Source: JAIVJN01 sp036732565 (GTDB lineage: Bacteria > Acidobacteriota > Vicinamibacteria > Vicinamibacterales > UBA2999). Taken from it: DNA of 15,075 nucleotides. The notes beneath the pieces are model-generated. The model ran no database searches, was not told where the DNA came from, and saw only the letters and a program-made list of their open reading frames with translations. The position numbers and the translations under genes are program-made. The DNA lies in the NCBI GenBank assembly GCA_036732565.1, contig DAINCF010000132.1:1-15075 (forward strand), given 5' to 3'. Every line of letters starts with the position of its first letter. Position 1 is the first letter of the stretch. Shown piece after piece: positions 12,986-15,075 of the stretch.

Positions 12986-15075
12986 CTATCTCGCCGCGGT
13001 TTCCGTCTCCTCCGCGCTCTTCATGCGAAACGCGGGGCTCTTCACGATGGCCAGCACGTAGGCGGAGAAGCGATGATCGGCCGTCTCCGCGTGACGCACG
13101 ATACCGCGCACGGCCGGCATATCGACATCGTCGAGCCGGCGTCCGAGCGCATAGGTCATGAGGTTCTCGGTGAACGTCCGCACCAGCGACGTCGAGCGCT
13201 TGAGCAGCGCGCGCTGCAAATCCTCCGGGCCCGTCAGCGGCGTGCCGTCGTACAGCGTACTCGCCGCGTCGACCGGCATGCCGTTGTCCTTGATCCGCCA
13301 CGCGCCCGTGACATCGAAATTGTCGAGCGCGAGACCGAGCGGATCGATCATTCGGTGGCACGACGAGCACGCCGCGCTCGCGCGGTGCAGTTCCAGGCGC
13401 TCGCGCACGGTCCGGAAGCGGCCGTCTTCCGCGTCCGCCGTGGCTTCGAGGTCGGGCACATCCGGTGGCGGCGGGGGCGGCGGCGTGCCGAGCAGCACCT
13501 CCATCACCCACTTGCCGCGCAGCACTGGCGATGTCCGATCGGCATGCGACGTCAGCGTCAGAATGCTGCCGTGTCCCAACAGTCCCCGTCGCCTGCCGTC
13601 GGGGTTCGTGACCTGGCGGAACTCTCCGCCCACGATGTTTGGGATGCGGTAGTGACGGGCGAGCCGCTCGTCGACGAACGTGTAGTCAGCGGAGAAGAGA
13701 TCCAGCACCGGCCGATCGGCGCGGACGATGTGGCGGAAGAAGAGCTCGGTCTCCTGCCGCATCGCCGTCTTGAGCTGGTCGTCGTAGTCCGGGTAGACGC
13801 GGACGTCCGGGTTGATCTTGTCCAGGTCCTGCAACCGCAGCCACTGCGACGCGAAGCGCGATGACAGCACGTCGGACCGACGATCCGCGAGCATGCGGCG
13901 GACTTGCTGTTCCAGACCCGCCGTGGTCGACAGGCGGCCGCCCCGCGCCGCGCGCAGCAGTTCCTCATCGGGCACGGTCGCCCAGAGGAAATACGAGAGG
14001 CGCGTCGCGAGATCCAGATCGCTCAGGGAATAGGCTTCCCCTTCGCGCACGTTGCTCGGCCGCTCCTCGAAACGAAAGACGAAGCGCGGGCTCGCGAGAA
14101 CGCCTTCGAGAGCCATGCGGATGCCGCCTTCGAAGCCTCCGTCCGCGGCGCCTTGTTTGTAGAGCGCCAGCAGGGCGTTGAGATCCCGCTCGCTCACCGG
14201 CCGACGGAACGCTTGCGCGCCGAGGCGCGAGATGATTTCGTGGGCGCACTGGACTTGTCGCGGGTCCGCCGACGCGCCGCCGGCGCCAGGGCGAGGCGAG
14301 CCGCACGAGAAAATCTTCTTACGGCTCGGCGTCTCCGAGACACCCGTCGTCGTGAATGGACCGGTGATCGCCATGTCGCGCAGGTGCGGCAGCGTGGTGA
14401 AGCCGTAGGCGTCGGCGATGCTGGTGCTCGCGAGCGACCAGTCGAGCGGCGAGATCAAATCCTGCGCGGGCCCTTCGAGCCGGCGGACGAAGGCCGCCGA
14501 CACCCGGTGCGGACCGGCGGTGACCGCAATCGGATCGGTCTGCAGGTTCAGGCCGCCCGGATCCGACGCGTTCATCCAGCGATCGACGTCGAGCAGCGCG
14601 ACCCGCGCGCCGTCGATCGAGACTTCCACTTGCTCCGGCGCATCCGCGGTGTGCAGCGCCGCACGTCCGTTGCCGTACAACGCGCCCGTTGTCTCGTGAT
14701 AGAACGACACGCGGAATCGATAGTCGCCGTCCGCCGCGAACGTGTGGACGACCGCAACGCCGCCGCGCGTGCCGTGGGGCGCGCCCTCCACCTGCTCACG
14801 TTGAGACGCCCAGCGAGATACTGGATACGTCACCTCGCGCGCCGTGGCCGCGGAATCGCCGACCGCGAGCCGACTGATCTCCGCCGCCGCGGTCAGGTAG
14901 GCCTGCATCAACGTCGGCGAGAGCAGCTGCGCGTCCGCGATGTTGTCGAAGTTCGCGCTCTTGGTGTCCAGCGGGAGGTAGTCGCCGGCGTTGATGTCGA
15001 GGTCGAGGAGATCGCGAACGGATTGCGCGTACTCCGTGCGATTGAGTCGCTGGAACGTGCGCCGTCCCGGTGAGG
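12986..15075 (-). CDS. DUF1587/1595/1592/1588/1585 haem-type exported protein (5' end outside window)
   Basis: The visible 695 residues (numbered from the window edge) give the C-terminal five-domain array of this family, first known from planctomycetes. DUF1587 is at the start (RRTFQRLNRTEYAQSVRDLL with FDNIADAQLLSPTLMQAYL). A beta-rich region follows (about 80-250). DUF1595 (about 255-334) holds paired Cys in FSC and QCAHEI and the AFRRPV motif. DUF1592 (about 350-480) includes LATRLSYFLWATVPDEELL and ADYTFVDERLARHYRIP. DUF1588 (about 490-590) holds HADRTSPVLRGKWVMEVLLG, a poly-Pro run and CSSCH (bases 13355-13369) in CSSCHRMIDPLGLALDNFD. DUF1585 is at about 610-685 (VRTFTENLMTYALGRRL). Full proteins normally begin with a signal peptide and a cytochrome c-like domain, which would lie beyond 15075. 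CxxCH suggests covalent haem. Biochemical function is not established. It is first of the four minus-strand genes. Confidence 0.93.
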   Translation of the reverse strand, partial: SPGRRTFQRLNRTEYAQSVRDLLDLDINAGDYLPLDTKSANFDNIADAQLLSPTLMQAYLTAAAEISRLAVGDSAATAREVTYPVSRWASQREQVEGAPHGTRGGVAVVHTFAADGDYRFRVSFYHETTGALYGNGRAALHTADAPEQVEVSIDGARVALLDVDRWMNASDPGGLNLQTDPIAVTAGPHRVSAAFVRRLEGPAQDLISPLDWSLASTSIADAYGFTTLPHLRDMAITGPFTTTGVSETPSRKKIFSCGSPRPGAGGASADPRQVQCAHEIISRLGAQAFRRPVSERDLNALLALYKQGAADGGFEGGIRMALEGVLASPRFVFRFEERPSNVREGEAYSLSDLDLATRLSYFLWATVPDEELLRAARGGRLSTTAGLEQQVRRMLADRRSDVLSSRFASQWLRLQDLDKINPDVRVYPDYDDQLKTAMRQETELFFRHIVRADRPVLDLFSADYTFVDERLARHYRIPNIVGGEFRQVTNPDGRRRGLLGHGSILTLTSHADRTSPVLRGKWVMEVLLGTPPPPPPPDVPDLEATADAEDGRFRTVRERLELHRASAACSSCHRMIDPLGLALDNFDVTGAWRIKDNGMPVDAASTLYDGTPLTGPEDLQRALLKRSTSLVRTFTENLMTYALGRRLDDVDMPAVRGIVRHAETADHRFSAYVLAIVKSPAFRMKSAEETETAAR

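Noticed and set aside
13904..15073. 389-codon plus-strand frame opposite the DUF1592-type gene
   Set aside because: Arg-rich translation without motifs; the minus strand carries the conserved multi-domain array.

Overview
The window is GC-rich, gene-dense bacterial DNA with no rRNA, tRNA, transposase or CRISPR array that I can see. The gene content suggests an Acidobacteriota-type soil bacterium, most likely Vicinamibacteria. Pointers are a DUF1552 protein paired with a DUF1587/1595/1592/1588/1585 protein, a PadR regulator ahead of an ADOP-type permease start, secreted ankyrin and FN3 proteins, and GC-rich intergenic hairpin repeats. The taxon is an inference; no marker gene is present.

Left part (1-5.5 kb). 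The 5' end of a secreted cupin-like gene runs off the left edge on the minus strand. Next to it is a leucine-rich-repeat remnant with no start codon. Then comes a large exported beta-propeller/FN3 protein on the plus strand, convergent with an amidase-signature lipoprotein on the minus strand.

Middle (5.5-8.6 kb). A plus-strand exported protein joins a c-type haem site to a YncE-like propeller; its leader carries an array of GTGCCTRR octamers. Downstream on the minus strand is a PadR regulator with a good, apparently leaderless promoter. The ADOP permease gene that should follow it survives only as about 50 codons. A thiol-dioxygenase-like cupin lies on the plus strand. Its stop codon, and that of the convergent gene, sit in or against hairpin repeats.

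Right part (8.6-15.1 kb). Four minus-strand genes run in order: DUF1592-type haem protein (5' end outside the window), DUF1552 protein with a twin-arginine-like leader, secreted ankyrin protein, and a PLP enzyme of the D-cysteine desulfhydrase type. The last overlaps the ankyrin gene by 7 bases, so those two are probably translationally coupled. The first three look exported and may form an envelope machine of unknown function. Palindromic repeats fill the gaps before and after the DUF1552 gene.

No gene-free stretch exceeds 300 bases. The larger gaps (744-895, 5463-5631, 8403-8574, 12841-12985) hold the repeats and promoter candidates listed. The best leads are the DUF1592/DUF1552/ankyrin set, the hairpin family whose stems vary while keeping pairing, the octamer leader array, and the orphaned PadR with its truncated permease.
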